A stretch of DNA of 64,000 nucleotides from Gammaproteobacteria bacterium (GCA_021323735.1 JAJPKM010000045.1:1-64000), one strand, 5' to 3'. Shown: positions 1 through 8,184, counted from the first letter of the stretch. Notes: generated by a model not told the origin, from the letters alone. Numbers and translations: made by a program.

Positions 1-58
1 TCTTAGCGGCCTTTTTCTTCGCTACCTTCTTCTTCGCCTTCTTTGCTTTCGCTGCCAT
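1..58 (-). CDS. Lys/Ala-rich basic protein, N-terminal part only (cut by window edge)
   Basis: The leftward frame starts at an ATG and reads into the window edge, so only about 19 residues are visible. They are almost entirely Lys and Ala with one Val (MAAKAKKAKKKVAKKKAAK). A GGAG Shine-Dalgarno sequence lies about 8 bases before the ATG and a good sigma70-type promoter lies further upstream. Such composition is typical of histone-H1-like or AlgP-like DNA-binding tails, but it also occurs in low-complexity extensions of other proteins. The rest of the gene is outside the window, so the function is only suggested. Confidence 0.6.
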   Translation of the reverse strand, partial: MAAKAKKAKKKVAKKKAAK

Positions 59-94
59 GATAGAAACTCCGTTATCGGGTTAGTCCGGGGTCCG

Positions 95-122
95 AGTATA
101 TACACGATTAATTAATTTACAA
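95..122 (-). promoter_or_regulatory. sigma70-type promoter of the Lys/Ala-rich gene
   Basis: On the minus strand TTGTAA (-35, 4 of 6 matches) and TATACT (-10, 5 of 6) are separated by 16 bp. The spacer and flank are very AT-rich compared with the surroundings. It points at the basic-protein gene and leaves a leader of roughly 30 bases that carries a GGAG ribosome site. Confidence 0.55.
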
Positions 123-171
123 GCAATAGCTCGCACTCCGGCATCCCGATGTGCTAGCGATGTGAGTCACG

Positions 172-636
172 TCACTCAAGGGCGAGGATGAAATCCCAGT
201 CCTTCTTCGTCACCGGCATCACCGACAAACGATCGCCCCGGCGCAACAGAACCAAATCCTCGAGAGCGCCGGAGGCGTGCTTGCGCAGCTCGTCGAGCGT
301 GATGATGCGCTTCAATTTGCGTACCAGCTTCACATCGACGACGAACCAGCTTGGCGCATCCCGCTTGGACTCCGGATCGTAGTGGTGATGTTTGGGGTCG
401 AAGGCGGTCGCATCCGGATAGCCTTCGCGGGCGATGCTGACGATGCCCGCGATACCGGGTACGGCGCAGCTGGAGTAGTAGAAAAACGCTAAATCACCCT
501 TTTTAATCGAGTCGCGCAGCATGTTGCGGGCCTGGTAGTTGCGCACGCCGTCCCACGCCGTGGTTCGTCTTGGCGCTGCGCCGAGGTCATCGATGCTGAA
601 GCTGGCGGGCTCCGACTTGAACAGCCAATGATTCAT
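172..636 (-). CDS. EVE domain protein (PUA-like, thymocyte nuclear protein 1 family)
   Basis: The 154-residue product fills a single EVE domain. It opens with the family signature WLFKSEP and has the WDGVRNYQARNML block that forms part of the ligand pocket. EVE domains are PUA-like folds thought to recognise modified bases in DNA or RNA; the ligand of this protein is not known. The ATG overlaps the stop of ygfA by 4 bp (ATGA), so the two are translationally coupled. A longer in-frame reading upstream is only read-through of the ygfA region and was not used. Confidence 0.9.
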   Translation of the reverse strand: MNHWLFKSEPASFSIDDLGAAPRRTTAWDGVRNYQARNMLRDSIKKGDLAFFYYSSCAVPGIAGIVSIAREGYPDATAFDPKHHHYDPESKRDAPSWFVVDVKLVRKLKRIITLDELRKHASGALEDLVLLRRGDRLSVMPVTKKDWDFILALE

Positions 637-1208
637 GAGAATTGCTCCATACCCAATTCGGTTGCCAGGGAGTTCAATTGTATGTCCCATGCATCGGCGA
701 ACCTCAAGTCGGTGCGCTGGCATTCGAAGGCGAGCCCCGCCAGATGCGGCCCCATCCATATCGATCGGCGGCGACGGAATGCGAGCGCCCGATCGTAGTA
801 CCCGCCCCCCATGCCCAGCCGCCTGCCTTCGGCGTCGACGCCCACCAAGGGTACGACGATGAGATTCAGCCATTGGGGTGGAATGGGATGCGTGCGCCGG
901 CGTGGAACCGAAATTCCGAACATCCCCGGGCTGGTTGCGCCGGTCAGGGGGAAGAAACGCAGGCGGCGATGACGCCGATCGGCGATGAAGGGAACGAAAA
1001 GTTCCACGCCGCGCTGCCGGGCGGCGCGGACCAAGGCCACGGTATCCGCTTCGCGATCGAATGGCAGGTACAGCGCGACGCGCTTGCCGGCCCTGAACCC
1101 GCGCAACCGCATAATGGCCTTCGCGGCCGCCAGGGAACGGCGTGCATGATCGGCCTCGCTCAATGAGCGGCGCCGGGCGCGCAATTGTTGGCGTAGCGAG
1201 GCTTTCAT
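633..1208 (-). CDS. ygfA: 5-formyltetrahydrofolate cyclo-ligase
   Basis: This 191-residue enzyme of the MTHFS family converts 5-formyl-THF to 5,10-methenyl-THF using ATP, salvaging a folate dead end. Visible family marks are the basic N-terminal helix with RRRSLS, the YLPFDREADT segment and the glycine-rich RLGMGGGYYDRAL loop near the C-terminus. The start chosen begins MKASLRQQLRARR; reading further upstream would run into the 6S RNA gene. It follows zapA and 6S RNA exactly as in other gammaproteobacteria and is coupled to the EVE gene. Confidence 0.93.
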   Translation of the reverse strand: MKASLRQQLRARRRSLSEADHARRSLAAAKAIMRLRGFRAGKRVALYLPFDREADTVALVRAARQRGVELFVPFIADRRHRRLRFFPLTGATSPGMFGISVPRRRTHPIPPQWLNLIVVPLVGVDAEGRRLGMGGGYYDRALAFRRRRSIWMGPHLAGLAFECQRTDLRFADAWDIQLNSLATELGMEQFS

Positions 1209-1223
1209 CGAAGGAATGGGGAT

Positions 1224-1413
1224 GGCGCTACCCGCATGTGCCGTTTTGGACCGTTGCTCCCGACCTGAGCAACAGGTGGGGCCGACTGCGGCACTTAAGG
1301 CTTTCCGCTCGAAGCGGACTTGCACAATGTTGCCAGCAAGCATTGGCCCCTGGGGTTTACAAAATTAGGGTCAGGAGGTAACCCGATCCGCATCGAACAC
1401 CGCAGGCAGCGCC
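1224..1413 (-). ncRNA. ssrS: 6S RNA
   Basis: The gap between zapA and ygfA is the conserved locus of 6S RNA, the RNA-polymerase-binding regulator. On the minus strand its ends form a 13-bp closing stem: GGCGCTGCCTGCG at the 5' side pairs with TGCGGGTAGCGCC at the 3' side through ten Watson-Crick pairs and three G-T wobbles. The enclosed length of about 190 bases matches the 184-base E. coli RNA. The interior also carries a GCCTTAAG tract comparable to the GCCTTAAAA segment of the E. coli molecule. The exact ends are inferred from the stem. Confidence 0.9.
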
Positions 1414-1416
1414 AAA

Positions 1417-1453
1417 ATTAAACGTTGTGGGTCAGAGCTCGAGCTGTTGACCC
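1417..1453 (-). promoter_or_regulatory. 6S RNA promoter zone with an imperfect 25-bp palindrome
   Basis: TTTAAT, four bases before the 6S closing stem, is a plausible -10 element. No consensus -35 is present. In that zone lies an imperfect palindrome, GGGTCAACAGCTC followed by GAGCTCTGACCC, centred about 20 bp upstream of the -10 and overlapping the zapA stop codon. It could be an operator on the 6S promoter or the remnant of a zapA terminator; the sequence cannot decide. Confidence 0.4.
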
Positions 1454-1746
1454 CTCTCCAAGGCCGACTCTACGCGCTCGCGCAGGATACGCAAGCGGCC
1501 GCCGACGTCGGAATCGAGATTGGTGTCACGGTTGCGGAAACGAATCAACTCATTCGCCATATTCAGCGCCGCGATCACCGCGATGCGATCCAATCCCACG
1601 ACTTTGCCGCTGTCGCGGATTTCGCGCATTTTGAGATTCAAGAACTCGGCGGAGTCGAGCAGGTCGGAGCGCTCCTCGATGGGGCAGGTGATGTGGTACT
1701 CCTTTTCCAGGATGCGAACGCTCACCCGCGCTTGACTGTCACTCAT
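1432..1746 (-). CDS. zapA: cell division protein ZapA
   Basis: The 104-residue ZapA-type protein binds FtsZ and bundles protofilaments at the division ring. The N-terminal part (VSVRILEKEYHITCP) forms the small globular domain, and residues 55 onward (RIAVIAALNMANELIRFR) begin the long C-terminal helix of the dimer/tetramer coiled coil. Size matches the family (about 100-110). Its ATG overlaps the stop of the upstream ZapB-like gene by 4 bp, and 6S RNA follows directly. Confidence 0.93.
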   Translation of the reverse strand: MSDSQARVSVRILEKEYHITCPIEERSDLLDSAEFLNLKMREIRDSGKVVGLDRIAVIAALNMANELIRFRNRDTNLDSDVGGRLRILRERVESALERGQQLEL

Positions 1747-1973
1747 GCCTGCTCCATGGACTTGAGACGGCCGATCATGGCCTCGACCCGCGCGCGTACC
1801 TGCTCGTTCTTCTGCAGCAGCGTGGCGCGCTCGGACGTCAGTGTGTCCTGGCGCTGCCGCAAGGCCCGGTTTTCCTCTTTGATGTGACTGACCGTCACGA
1901 TGAGGTCTTCCAGGCGCTTCTCCAAGCGCTTCAGCTCGAGTTCGACCGCCGACTTCGGATTGGCTTCGTTCAT
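1743..1973 (-). CDS. ZapB-like coiled-coil protein (TIGR02449 type)
   Basis: A 76-residue protein that is nearly all charged heptad coiled coil (LKRLEKRLEDLIVTVSHIKEENRALRQ). Small coiled coils of this kind regularly precede zapA and are thought to help the division-ring scaffold, like ZapB. The ATG used has no Shine-Dalgarno sequence but has TATATT 7 bp upstream, suggesting a leaderless message. ATGA overlap with zapA indicates a shared transcript. Confidence 0.82.
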   Translation of the reverse strand: MNEANPKSAVELELKRLEKRLEDLIVTVSHIKEENRALRQRQDTLTSERATLLQKNEQVRARVEAMIGRLKSMEQA

Positions 1974-1980
1974 GACCGCC

Positions 1981-1986
1981 AATATA
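1981..1986 (-). promoter_or_regulatory. -10 hexamer 7 bp before the zapB-like start
   Basis: TATATT (5 of 6 matches) on the minus strand is separated from the ATG by 7 bases. There is no ribosome-binding site between them. A transcript starting at the usual distance would begin at or next to the ATG. Confidence 0.5.
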
Positions 1987-2033
1987 GAGCGCGGCATGGA
2001 GCAATGCAAAGGCGGTATCCAGCCACTCTGCGG

Positions 2034-2039
2034 TATCAT
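2034..2039 (+). promoter_or_regulatory. -10 hexamer 8 bp before ygfB
   Basis: TATCAT lies 8 bases before the first of two adjacent ATG codons (ATGATG). No Shine-Dalgarno sequence fits in the gap. It is divergent from the promoter of the zapB-like gene, only about 50 bp away. Confidence 0.45.
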
Positions 2040-2047
2040 TCGCCGAT

Positions 2048-2611
2048 ATGATGTCGGATATCAGGTTCAAGGATTTCGAGGATGTGCTGGCCACCGCCGG
2101 TGGCCTGGCGGACGCCGCCGAGGCGCACGGTTCGCTGTGCGGGGCCCTGTGTTCGGTAGCGCCCTATCGGATGCAGGACTGGGTGAATGAAATCCTGCCC
2201 GACGGCGCGGCCCTTTCGGAGGAATCGGCGGCCATGATCGAACGGGTCTATACCGCAACGGCCACGTCCTTCGGTGAACAGGGCATGGAGTTCGAGCCGC
2301 TGTTGCCGGACGATGACCAGCCGCTCAATGGCCGCGCCAATGCCCTTGCATTATGGTGCACCGGCTTTCTGTATGGATTGGGCACCGGCTACAGCTCGGA
2401 TCTTGCGGCGCTCAACGGGGACGTGGGGGAAATCGTCCGCGATTTCACTGAAATCTCGCGTGCCACGGGCGATGACTCGGAAGGGGACGATTCCAACGAG
2501 CAGGCTTACGCCGAGCTGGTGGAATTCATCCGGGTGGCGGCCCAGGTCGTGTTCGAAGAATTGCTTCCGCTTCGCAGGCAGGTCTATCCGGCGCAGCAGC
2601 GGCTGCACTGA
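2048..2611 (+). CDS. ygfB: UPF0149 family protein YgfB
   Basis: The 187-residue product belongs to UPF0149 (YgfB/YecA-like). Family marks are the N-terminal HGSLCGALC segment and the acidic C-terminal half ending in helices such as AYAELVEFIRVAAQVVFEELLP. The biochemical role was long unknown; in Pseudomonas YgfB modulates antibiotic-resistance gene regulation. It sits divergently from zapA and upstream of pepP-ubiH-ubiI, the arrangement seen in many gammaproteobacteria. Either Met1 or Met2 could be the start. Confidence 0.9.
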   Translation: MMSDIRFKDFEDVLATAGGLADAAEAHGSLCGALCSVAPYRMQDWVNEILPDGAALSEESAAMIERVYTATATSFGEQGMEFEPLLPDDDQPLNGRANALALWCTGFLYGLGTGYSSDLAALNGDVGEIVRDFTEISRATGDDSEGDDSNEQAYAELVEFIRVAAQVVFEELLPLRRQVYPAQQRLH

Positions 2612-2626
2612 GCAGGAGCTAAACGC

Positions 2627-3922
2627 TTGGACCGCAAGGAGTTCGTTCGCCGGCGGCGCCAGTTCATGCGCATGATCGGCAAGGACGCCATTGCGATCCT
2701 GCCGGCGGCCCCGGTGCGTCATCGCAACGGCGACATCGAATACGCCTATCGCCAGGACAGCCATTTCTACTACTTGACCGGCTTTCCGGAGCCGGACGCG
2801 GTGGCCGTGCTCGTGCCCGGCCGCGCGCAGGCGGAGTATCTCTTGTTCGTGCGCGAACACGATGCACTGCGCGAATCCTGGGACGGTGCCCGGGCAGGCA
2901 CCGAGGGAGCGGTGGCGCGCTACGGTTCCGACGATGCCTTTCCGATCGAGGACATCGACGAGATACTTCCCGGACTCATGGAGCAGCGTTCGCAGGTTTT
3001 TTACTCCATGGGGATGCATCTTGATTTCGATCCGCGCGTGTTGAGCTGGGTCAACGGACTGCGGCAGCAATCGCGCCAGGGAGCAGGCGGGCTGCAGGAG
3101 TTCGTGGCATTGAACCATGTGCTCGACGATATGCGGCTGTACAAGAGCCGCCCTGAGCAGGCCAGCCTGCGGCGCGCGGCGCAGATTGCGGTGGGTGCCC
3201 ATCGGCGCGCGATGCGCTTCGCCAGGCCCGGCCGCATGGAATATGAGGTGATGGCGGAAGTGCTGCACGAATTCCGTTCGCATAACGCGGACACCTCGTA
3301 TCCGCCCATCGTCGGCGGCGGCGCCAACGCCTGCGTCATGCACTATCGCAATAACGACCAGCCCCTATGCGACGGCGATCTATTGCTGCTGGACGCGGGC
3401 TGCGAACACGACTACTACGCCTCGGATATCACGCGCACCTTCCCGGTCAGCGGCAAGTTCACTGCGGTGCAGCGCGCGGTGTATGAGGTGGTGCTGGAAG
3501 CTCAGCTGGCGGCCATCGACAAGGTGCGGCCCGGCAACCATTGGAATGATCCGCATGAGGCCGCCGTGCGCGTGATTACCCAAGGTCTGGCCAAGCTCGG
3601 ACTTCTGCAGGGGACAACCGCGAAACTGATCAAGGACCAAGCCTACTTGCCTTTCTTCAGCCATCGGACCGGTCACTGGCTGGGTCTGGACGTGCACGAT
3701 GTGGGTGACTACAAGGTGGGCGGGGAATGGCGCGTCTTGGAGCCGGGGATGGCGCTTACCGTAGAGCCGGGAGTCTACATTCGCCCCTCGCCGAAGATCC
3801 CGAAGGAATTCTGGAACATCGGCATCCGCATCGAGGATGAGGTGCTGGTCACCCGCGATGCACCGGAGGTGTTGACCGCGGCGCTCGAGAAAACACCGGA
3901 CGCCATCGAGGCGCTGCGATGA
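2627..3922 (+). CDS. pepP: Xaa-Pro aminopeptidase P
   Basis: The 431-residue enzyme removes N-terminal residues preceding proline. It has the AMP-N domain (about 1-170) and the pita-bread metallopeptidase domain. The five dinuclear-metal ligands are recognisable: Asp in LLLDAGCE, Asp in YASDITR, His in GHWLGLDVHD, Glu in TVEPGVY and Glu in RIEDEVL. The start is a TTG eight bases after a clear AGGAG; no ATG fits the family N-terminus (MDRKEFVRRRRQF). The stop overlaps the ubiH ATG by 4 bp. Confidence 0.95.
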   Translation: MDRKEFVRRRRQFMRMIGKDAIAILPAAPVRHRNGDIEYAYRQDSHFYYLTGFPEPDAVAVLVPGRAQAEYLLFVREHDALRESWDGARAGTEGAVARYGSDDAFPIEDIDEILPGLMEQRSQVFYSMGMHLDFDPRVLSWVNGLRQQSRQGAGGLQEFVALNHVLDDMRLYKSRPEQASLRRAAQIAVGAHRRAMRFARPGRMEYEVMAEVLHEFRSHNADTSYPPIVGGGANACVMHYRNNDQPLCDGDLLLLDAGCEHDYYASDITRTFPVSGKFTAVQRAVYEVVLEAQLAAIDKVRPGNHWNDPHEAAVRVITQGLAKLGLLQGTTAKLIKDQAYLPFFSHRTGHWLGLDVHDVGDYKVGGEWRVLEPGMALTVEPGVYIRPSPKIPKEFWNIGIRIEDEVLVTRDAPEVLTAALEKTPDAIEALR

Positions 3923-5148
3923 GCGTGGATGTCGCGATCGTGGGAGGCGGCATGGTCGGCGCGACCTTGGGTGTGGCGCTGGCGCCGTTGAACCTGCGCG
4001 TCGCCATCATCGAAGCGGTTCCGCACGACGCAGCCGCGCAGCCGAGCTTCGATGAGCGCACCACGGCGTTGTCGAACGGCAGCCGCCGAATTCTCGAGAC
4101 GTTGGGAGTTTGGCCCGCGTTGCACGCGGCCGCGACTCCCATACGCAAGATTCATGTCTCCGATCAAGGCCATTTCGGCTTTGCGCGCATCGATGCCGCC
4201 GAGCAGGGAATTGCGGCCATGGGTTACGTGGTGGCGAATCGCGACTTGGGCGGCGCACTGTGGTCCCGCCTTACCCCAAGACCCGGCCTCGAGGTTTATT
4301 GTCCTGCCGAGGTGTCGCGCATCAGTACGAACGAGCAGTCGGTCACGGTCGAGATCACGCAGCGGGGAGCCAAGACCTGCCTCGATGCCAAGCTCATCGT
4401 GGCCGCCGATGGGGCGCAATCCGCGGTGCGCAGCGCCGTGGGCGTCGATGCGCAGGTGCGGGACTACGAGCAGACCGCCGTCATCACCACGGTACTGCCG
4501 CAGCGCTTCCACGACCACGTGGCCTACGAGCGATTCACGCCCAACGGACCCCTGGCGCTTTTGCCGCTGGACGGCGGGCGCTGCACGCTGGTGCTGACCT
4601 TGGACCGGGAAGCCGCGCAGTCGGCCATGTCATGGTCCGACGCGGAGTTCCTCGCCGAAGTCCAGCGCCGCTTTGGATTTCGGCTGGGGCGATTCCTCAA
4701 GGTCGGACGCCGCGTGCCCTATCCTTTGTTTCTGACCCGCGCGGCGCGCACCAGTGCCGCGCGCTGCGTCATCATCGGCAATGCCGCGCAGGGGCTGCAC
4801 CCGGTGGCCGGCATGGGCTTCAATTTAGGATTGCGCGATGTGGCATGCCTCGCGGAACTCATCGCCGAGCGCGCGGCGCAGGCCGGACAGGCAGGCGCGG
4901 ATGTGGGCAGCGCTGACCTACTGGCGCAGTACGATGCCTGGCGCGCGGCGGATCGCGGCGGCGTCATCGGCTTTACCGACGGATTGATCCGGGTGTTTTC
5001 CAATCCCTTGAGTTCGATCCGGCGGCTGCGCAACTTAGGACTGCTGGCATTCGACCTGCTACCGCCCGCCAAAGCAGCAATGTCGCGCTTGAGCACGGGC
5101 GGCGGCGGACGCGTGCCCAAATTGGCGCGCGGGGTTGCGCTCAAGTGA
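3919..5148 (+). CDS. ubiH: 2-octaprenyl-6-methoxyphenol hydroxylase (ubiquinone biosynthesis)
   Basis: A 409-residue FAD monooxygenase of the UbiH/COQ6 family that hydroxylates the ubiquinone ring. It starts with the dinucleotide-binding motif VAIVGGGMVGATL, has the ADGAQSAVR segment and the second FAD motif as GNAAQGLHPVAGMGFNLGLRD. The GNAAQ version (instead of GDAAH) is the form found in E. coli UbiH and separates it from the neighbouring UbiI-like paralogue. It is coupled to pepP by an ATGA overlap. Confidence 0.93.
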   Translation: MSVDVAIVGGGMVGATLGVALAPLNLRVAIIEAVPHDAAAQPSFDERTTALSNGSRRILETLGVWPALHAAATPIRKIHVSDQGHFGFARIDAAEQGIAAMGYVVANRDLGGALWSRLTPRPGLEVYCPAEVSRISTNEQSVTVEITQRGAKTCLDAKLIVAADGAQSAVRSAVGVDAQVRDYEQTAVITTVLPQRFHDHVAYERFTPNGPLALLPLDGGRCTLVLTLDREAAQSAMSWSDAEFLAEVQRRFGFRLGRFLKVGRRVPYPLFLTRAARTSAARCVIIGNAAQGLHPVAGMGFNLGLRDVACLAELIAERAAQAGQAGADVGSADLLAQYDAWRAADRGGVIGFTDGLIRVFSNPLSSIRRLRNLGLLAFDLLPPAKAAMSRLSTGGGGRVPKLARGVALK

Positions 5149-5187
5149 GCGTATTCCGCGATACGGCAATTCGACAGCCGGTTTTCC

Positions 5188-6432
5188 ATGGCGACTAGAT
5201 CCCGCGGCGGCGACTTCGATGTGATCATCGCCGGCGCCGGCGTGATCGGCACGGTGATGGCAACGCTGTTGCTGGCCCGCAAGCTGAGCACGGCCGGCCG
5301 GGTGGCGGTGGTCGCCGATCGCTTTGCGACGGCAACACCCGCGGATGCCGGCTGGGACCTCCGAGTATTTGCGATGAGCCGCGCATCGGAGCGGCTGCTC
5401 AAAGTCTGCGGGGTTTGGAATTCGCTGCCGCCAACTCGCGTATTTCCGTACGAACGCATGTGTGTCTGGGACAGCAGCGGTACGGCGCTCGGGAAAGGCT
5501 CCTTGACCTTCGACTGTGCGCAATTGGGCGAGCCGAATCTCGGCCACATCGTCGACGGGCGTGCGCTGCAATGGCAGTGTCTGCAGGCGGCCCGCGCCGC
5601 CGGGGTGGTGCTGATCGAGGGCGTCGTGCACTCGGTGGTTACCACCGATGAGCAGGTCAGCCTGCGTTTGCATGATGGCCGAGAGCTGCGCGGCCAGCTG
5701 CTGGCGGCGGCCGACGGTACCGATTCTAAAGTGCGCGAGCTATTGGGTATCGGTACGGCAGGTCATGCCTATCATCAGGATGCGCTGGTGGCGCATGTGC
5801 AAACGGAGCAACCGCACGCCGCTACCGCCTGGCAGCGGTTCTTGAGCTCGGGGCCGGTGGCCTTCCTGCCGCTCAACGATGGTCGCTGCTCCATCGTGTG
5901 GAGCGTTGCACGGCCCAGGGCGGAGCAGCTGCGCGCCATGGATGCCGATGCCTTCGGTGCCGAGCTGGGGGCGGCCGGCGGCGAAGTGTTGGGGGCTTGC
6001 AAGCTGACCACGGACGTGGCGGCGTTTCCGTTGAAGCTTCAGTACGCATTGGACTATGCGCGGCCGCGCGCGGTACTGCTGGGCGATGCCGCGCATGTGG
6101 TGCATCCGCTGGCCGGCCAGGGCTTGAATCTCGGGCTGCTGGATTGCGCGACGCTGGCGGAAGTGCTGGACGAAGCCGGCGGCCCCGGCAATTTCGGGGA
6201 CTACAAATTCCTGCGGCGTTACGAGCGCCGGCGGCGCAGCGAGAACCTGTTGGCGGCGGCCGCGCTGGACGGGTTGGAGCGGTTGTTTTCGAGCACCGAC
6301 CCCTTGAGTGCGGGACTGCGCGGCGCCGCGCTTGGTGCGGTGGGCAAGATGCCCTTTGTAAAACGCCGCTTTGCACAGCGAGCGCTGGGATTAGCGGGGG
6401 ATGTGCCGGAGTACTTGAAGGCGATTACTTAA
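5188..6432 (+). CDS. ubiI: UbiI/VisC-like FAD hydroxylase (ubiquinone biosynthesis)
   Basis: A 414-residue paralogue of UbiH with N-terminal VIIAGAGVIGTVM, the ADGTDSKVRELLG segment and LGDAAHVVHPLAGQGLNLGLLD. UbiI performs the C5 hydroxylation; UbiF-type activity cannot be excluded from sequence alone. It lies 39 bp after ubiH. Its last eight codons (PEYLKAIT and the stop) are made of the first two units of the 14-bp minisatellite that continues downstream, so its C-terminus has been shaped by repeat expansion. Confidence 0.88.
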   Translation: MATRSRGGDFDVIIAGAGVIGTVMATLLLARKLSTAGRVAVVADRFATATPADAGWDLRVFAMSRASERLLKVCGVWNSLPPTRVFPYERMCVWDSSGTALGKGSLTFDCAQLGEPNLGHIVDGRALQWQCLQAARAAGVVLIEGVVHSVVTTDEQVSLRLHDGRELRGQLLAAADGTDSKVRELLGIGTAGHAYHQDALVAHVQTEQPHAATAWQRFLSSGPVAFLPLNDGRCSIVWSVARPRAEQLRAMDADAFGAELGAAGGEVLGACKLTTDVAAFPLKLQYALDYARPRAVLLGDAAHVVHPLAGQGLNLGLLDCATLAEVLDEAGGPGNFGDYKFLRRYERRRRSENLLAAAALDGLERLFSSTDPLSAGLRGAALGAVGKMPFVKRRFAQRALGLAGDVPEYLKAIT

Positions 6433-6641
6433 GGGCGAGTACGTTAACGGCCATTACTCAATCGCGATACTTAAGGGCGATCACTAAAGGCGATCGCTTG
6501 AAGGTGATTACTTCAAAAGCAATTACTTTAGAGGCGAGTACTCATGGGCCAGTACTCAAAGGCCAGAACTCAAAGGCCAGAGCTCAAAGGCCAGAACTCA
6601 AAGGCCAGAACTCAAAGGCCAGAACTCAAAGGCGATCTAGC
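6406..6641 (+). repeat. 14-bp minisatellite, 16 units plus a partial one, between ubiI and phhB
   Basis: Units begin near 6406, 6420, 6434, 6449, 6464, 6476, 6489, 6503, 6519, 6533, 6547, 6561, 6575, 6589, 6603 and 6617. The rough consensus is GGCGATTACTTAAA. The last six units (6547-6630) keep an exact 14-bp period and nearly all read GGCCAGAACTCAAA; the earlier ones vary from 12 to 16 bp and are degenerate. The array contains the ubiI stop codon at one end and the phhB stop codon at the other. Fourteen is not a multiple of three, so it cannot expand in frame inside a gene. Confidence 0.93.
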
Positions 6642-6955
6642 TTCGCCGCGCAAATAAAATCATTCACCGACAGGCCGCCGATGGCGTGTGTGGAGTAGGT
6701 GACATGGCAGTAGCCGTAGCCCACTTTCAAATCCGGATGATGGTCTTCGGTATTCGCCATATGGCTAAGCGCGTTGACGAAGCTCATGGTTCGATAGAAA
6801 TCCTTGAACTTCAGCGAGCGCTCGATGCTCTTGAAGTCCTTGGCGATCTTCCAGTCCTTGTGCAGCTGCCGGCGCAGCAGCTTGACCTTGGCGGCCTTAA
6901 GCGGCTCGACGCCGCCTTCACAAGGCACGCACTTCTTCTCGGATAAATCCTTCAC
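6626..6955 (-). CDS. phhB: pterin-4a-carbinolamine dehydratase
   Basis: The 109-residue enzyme dehydrates 4a-hydroxytetrahydropterin, normally recycling the cofactor of phenylalanine hydroxylase. The catalytic region is clear: [20 protein letters not shown] and then [18 protein letters not shown]. The start is GTG overlapping the ispG stop (GTGA). The last codons run into the edge of the 14-bp repeat array, so the final residues are derived from repeat sequence. No phhA is visible in this window. Confidence 0.9.
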   Translation of the reverse strand: MKDLSEKKCVPCEGGVEPLKAAKVKLLRRQLHKDWKIAKDFKSIERSLKFKDFYRTMSFVNALSHMANTEDHHPDLKVGYGYCHVTYSTHAIGGLSVNDFICAAKLDRL

Positions 6956-8172
6956 GTTGAGATTCGGGTGTAGGTACGCTCGATGTAGCGCTCGACCAGA
7001 TCCTGAAACTCTTCGGCGATGCGGTCACCCTTGAGCGTCACGGTTTTAGCACCGTCTTCGTACACCGGCGCCACCGGATGCTCGCCCGTGCCCGGCAGGC
7101 TGATGCCGATGTTGGCGTGTTTGCTCTCGCCGGGGCCGTTGACCACACATCCCATGACCGCCACGGTCATGTCGGCAACGCCCGCGCGCTGCTTGCGCCA
7201 TTCCGGCATGCGATGGCGGATGTGGCTTTGGATCTTCTGCGCCAACTCTTGAAAGTAGGTGCTGGTGGTGCGTCCGCAGCCGGGGCAGGCGATCACCATG
7301 GGTGTGAAGGCGCGCAGACCCATGGTCTGCAGGATTTCCTGCGCGACGATCACCTCTTGGGTTCGGTCCCCGTTCGGCTCCGGCGTCAGGGACACGCGAA
7401 TGGTATCGCCGATGCCTTCCTGCAGCAGCACGCCCATGGCCGCCGTTGAGGCTACGATGCCCTTGCTGCCCATGCCGGCTTCGGTGAGCCCCAGGTGCAA
7501 GGGGTAGGTGCAGCGGGCCGCCAGATTGCGGTATACGGCGATTAGGTCCTGCACGCCGCTGACTTTGGCGCTGATCACGATCATATCCGCGCCCAAGCCC
7601 AAGGACTCCGCGCGCTTGGCGCTGTCCAGCGCCGACACCACGATGGCCTCGCGCATGACGTCGATGGCCGCCAAGGGAGCCTCCAACTTGGAATTCTCGT
7701 CCATCATGCGGGTGAGCAAGTCCTGGTCGAGGCTGCCCCAATTCACGCCGATGCGTACCGGTTTGCGGTACTTGACCGCGGTCTCGATCATCTCGGCAAA
7801 CTGCGGATCGCGCTTCGAACCGCGGCCCACATTGCCCGGATTGATGCGCAGTTTTCCTAAGGACTCGGCGCAGGCCGGATGAGCCTTGAGCAGCTTATGT
7901 CCATTGAAGTGAAAGTCACCGACCAGGGGTGTGACGATGCCTTGCGCGTCAAGCCGCTCGCGGATATGCGGAACGGCGGCGGCAGATTCGTCATTGTTGA
8001 CGGTGACGCGCACCAACTCGGAGCCCGCGCGCGCCAGCGCCTTGACCTGAGCGACCGTGCCTTCGATGTCGGCCGTGTCGGTGTTGGTCATGGACTGCAC
8101 GACGATGGGCGAGGTGCCGCCTATGGAGACTGAACCCACTTTTACAGTCAGGGAATGTCGACGATTTCTCAT
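6952..8172 (-). CDS. ispG: 4-hydroxy-3-methylbut-2-en-1-yl diphosphate synthase
   Basis: IspG (GcpE) carries out the reductive ring opening of MEcPP in the non-mevalonate isoprenoid pathway with a [4Fe-4S] cluster. The 406-residue product has the cluster ligands Cys296 and Cys299 in CPGCGRT, Cys342 in GCVVNGPGE and Glu349 seven residues on, the same Cys-to-Glu spacing as in E. coli. The start chosen ([10 protein letters not shown]) has a perfect TATAAT 6 bp upstream and no Shine-Dalgarno; an in-frame ATG 10 codons upstream is possible but would place the TATAAT inside the gene. Confidence 0.94.
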   Translation of the reverse strand: MRNRRHSLTVKVGSVSIGGTSPIVVQSMTNTDTADIEGTVAQVKALARAGSELVRVTVNNDESAAAVPHIRERLDAQGIVTPLVGDFHFNGHKLLKAHPACAESLGKLRINPGNVGRGSKRDPQFAEMIETAVKYRKPVRIGVNWGSLDQDLLTRMMDENSKLEAPLAAIDVMREAIVVSALDSAKRAESLGLGADMIVISAKVSGVQDLIAVYRNLAARCTYPLHLGLTEAGMGSKGIVASTAAMGVLLQEGIGDTIRVSLTPEPNGDRTQEVIVAQEILQTMGLRAFTPMVIACPGCGRTTSTYFQELAQKIQSHIRHRMPEWRKQRAGVADMTVAVMGCVVNGPGESKHANIGISLPGTGEHPVAPVYEDGAKTVTLKGDRIAEEFQDLVERYIERTYTRIST

Positions 8173-8178
8173 GCCGGC

Positions 8179-8184
8179 ATTATA
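8179..8184 (-). promoter_or_regulatory. perfect -10 (TATAAT) 6 bp before ispG
   Basis: TATAAT on the minus strand followed by GCCGGC and then ATG. The only -35-like sequence is a weak TTCGTG about 18 bp upstream. The spacing puts +1 on the A of the start codon, so a leaderless ispG mRNA is predicted. Confidence 0.6.

Noticed and set aside
6406-6641. CRISPR array
   Set aside because: Units are 14 bp with no unique spacers between them, so it is a direct tandem repeat and not a CRISPR.
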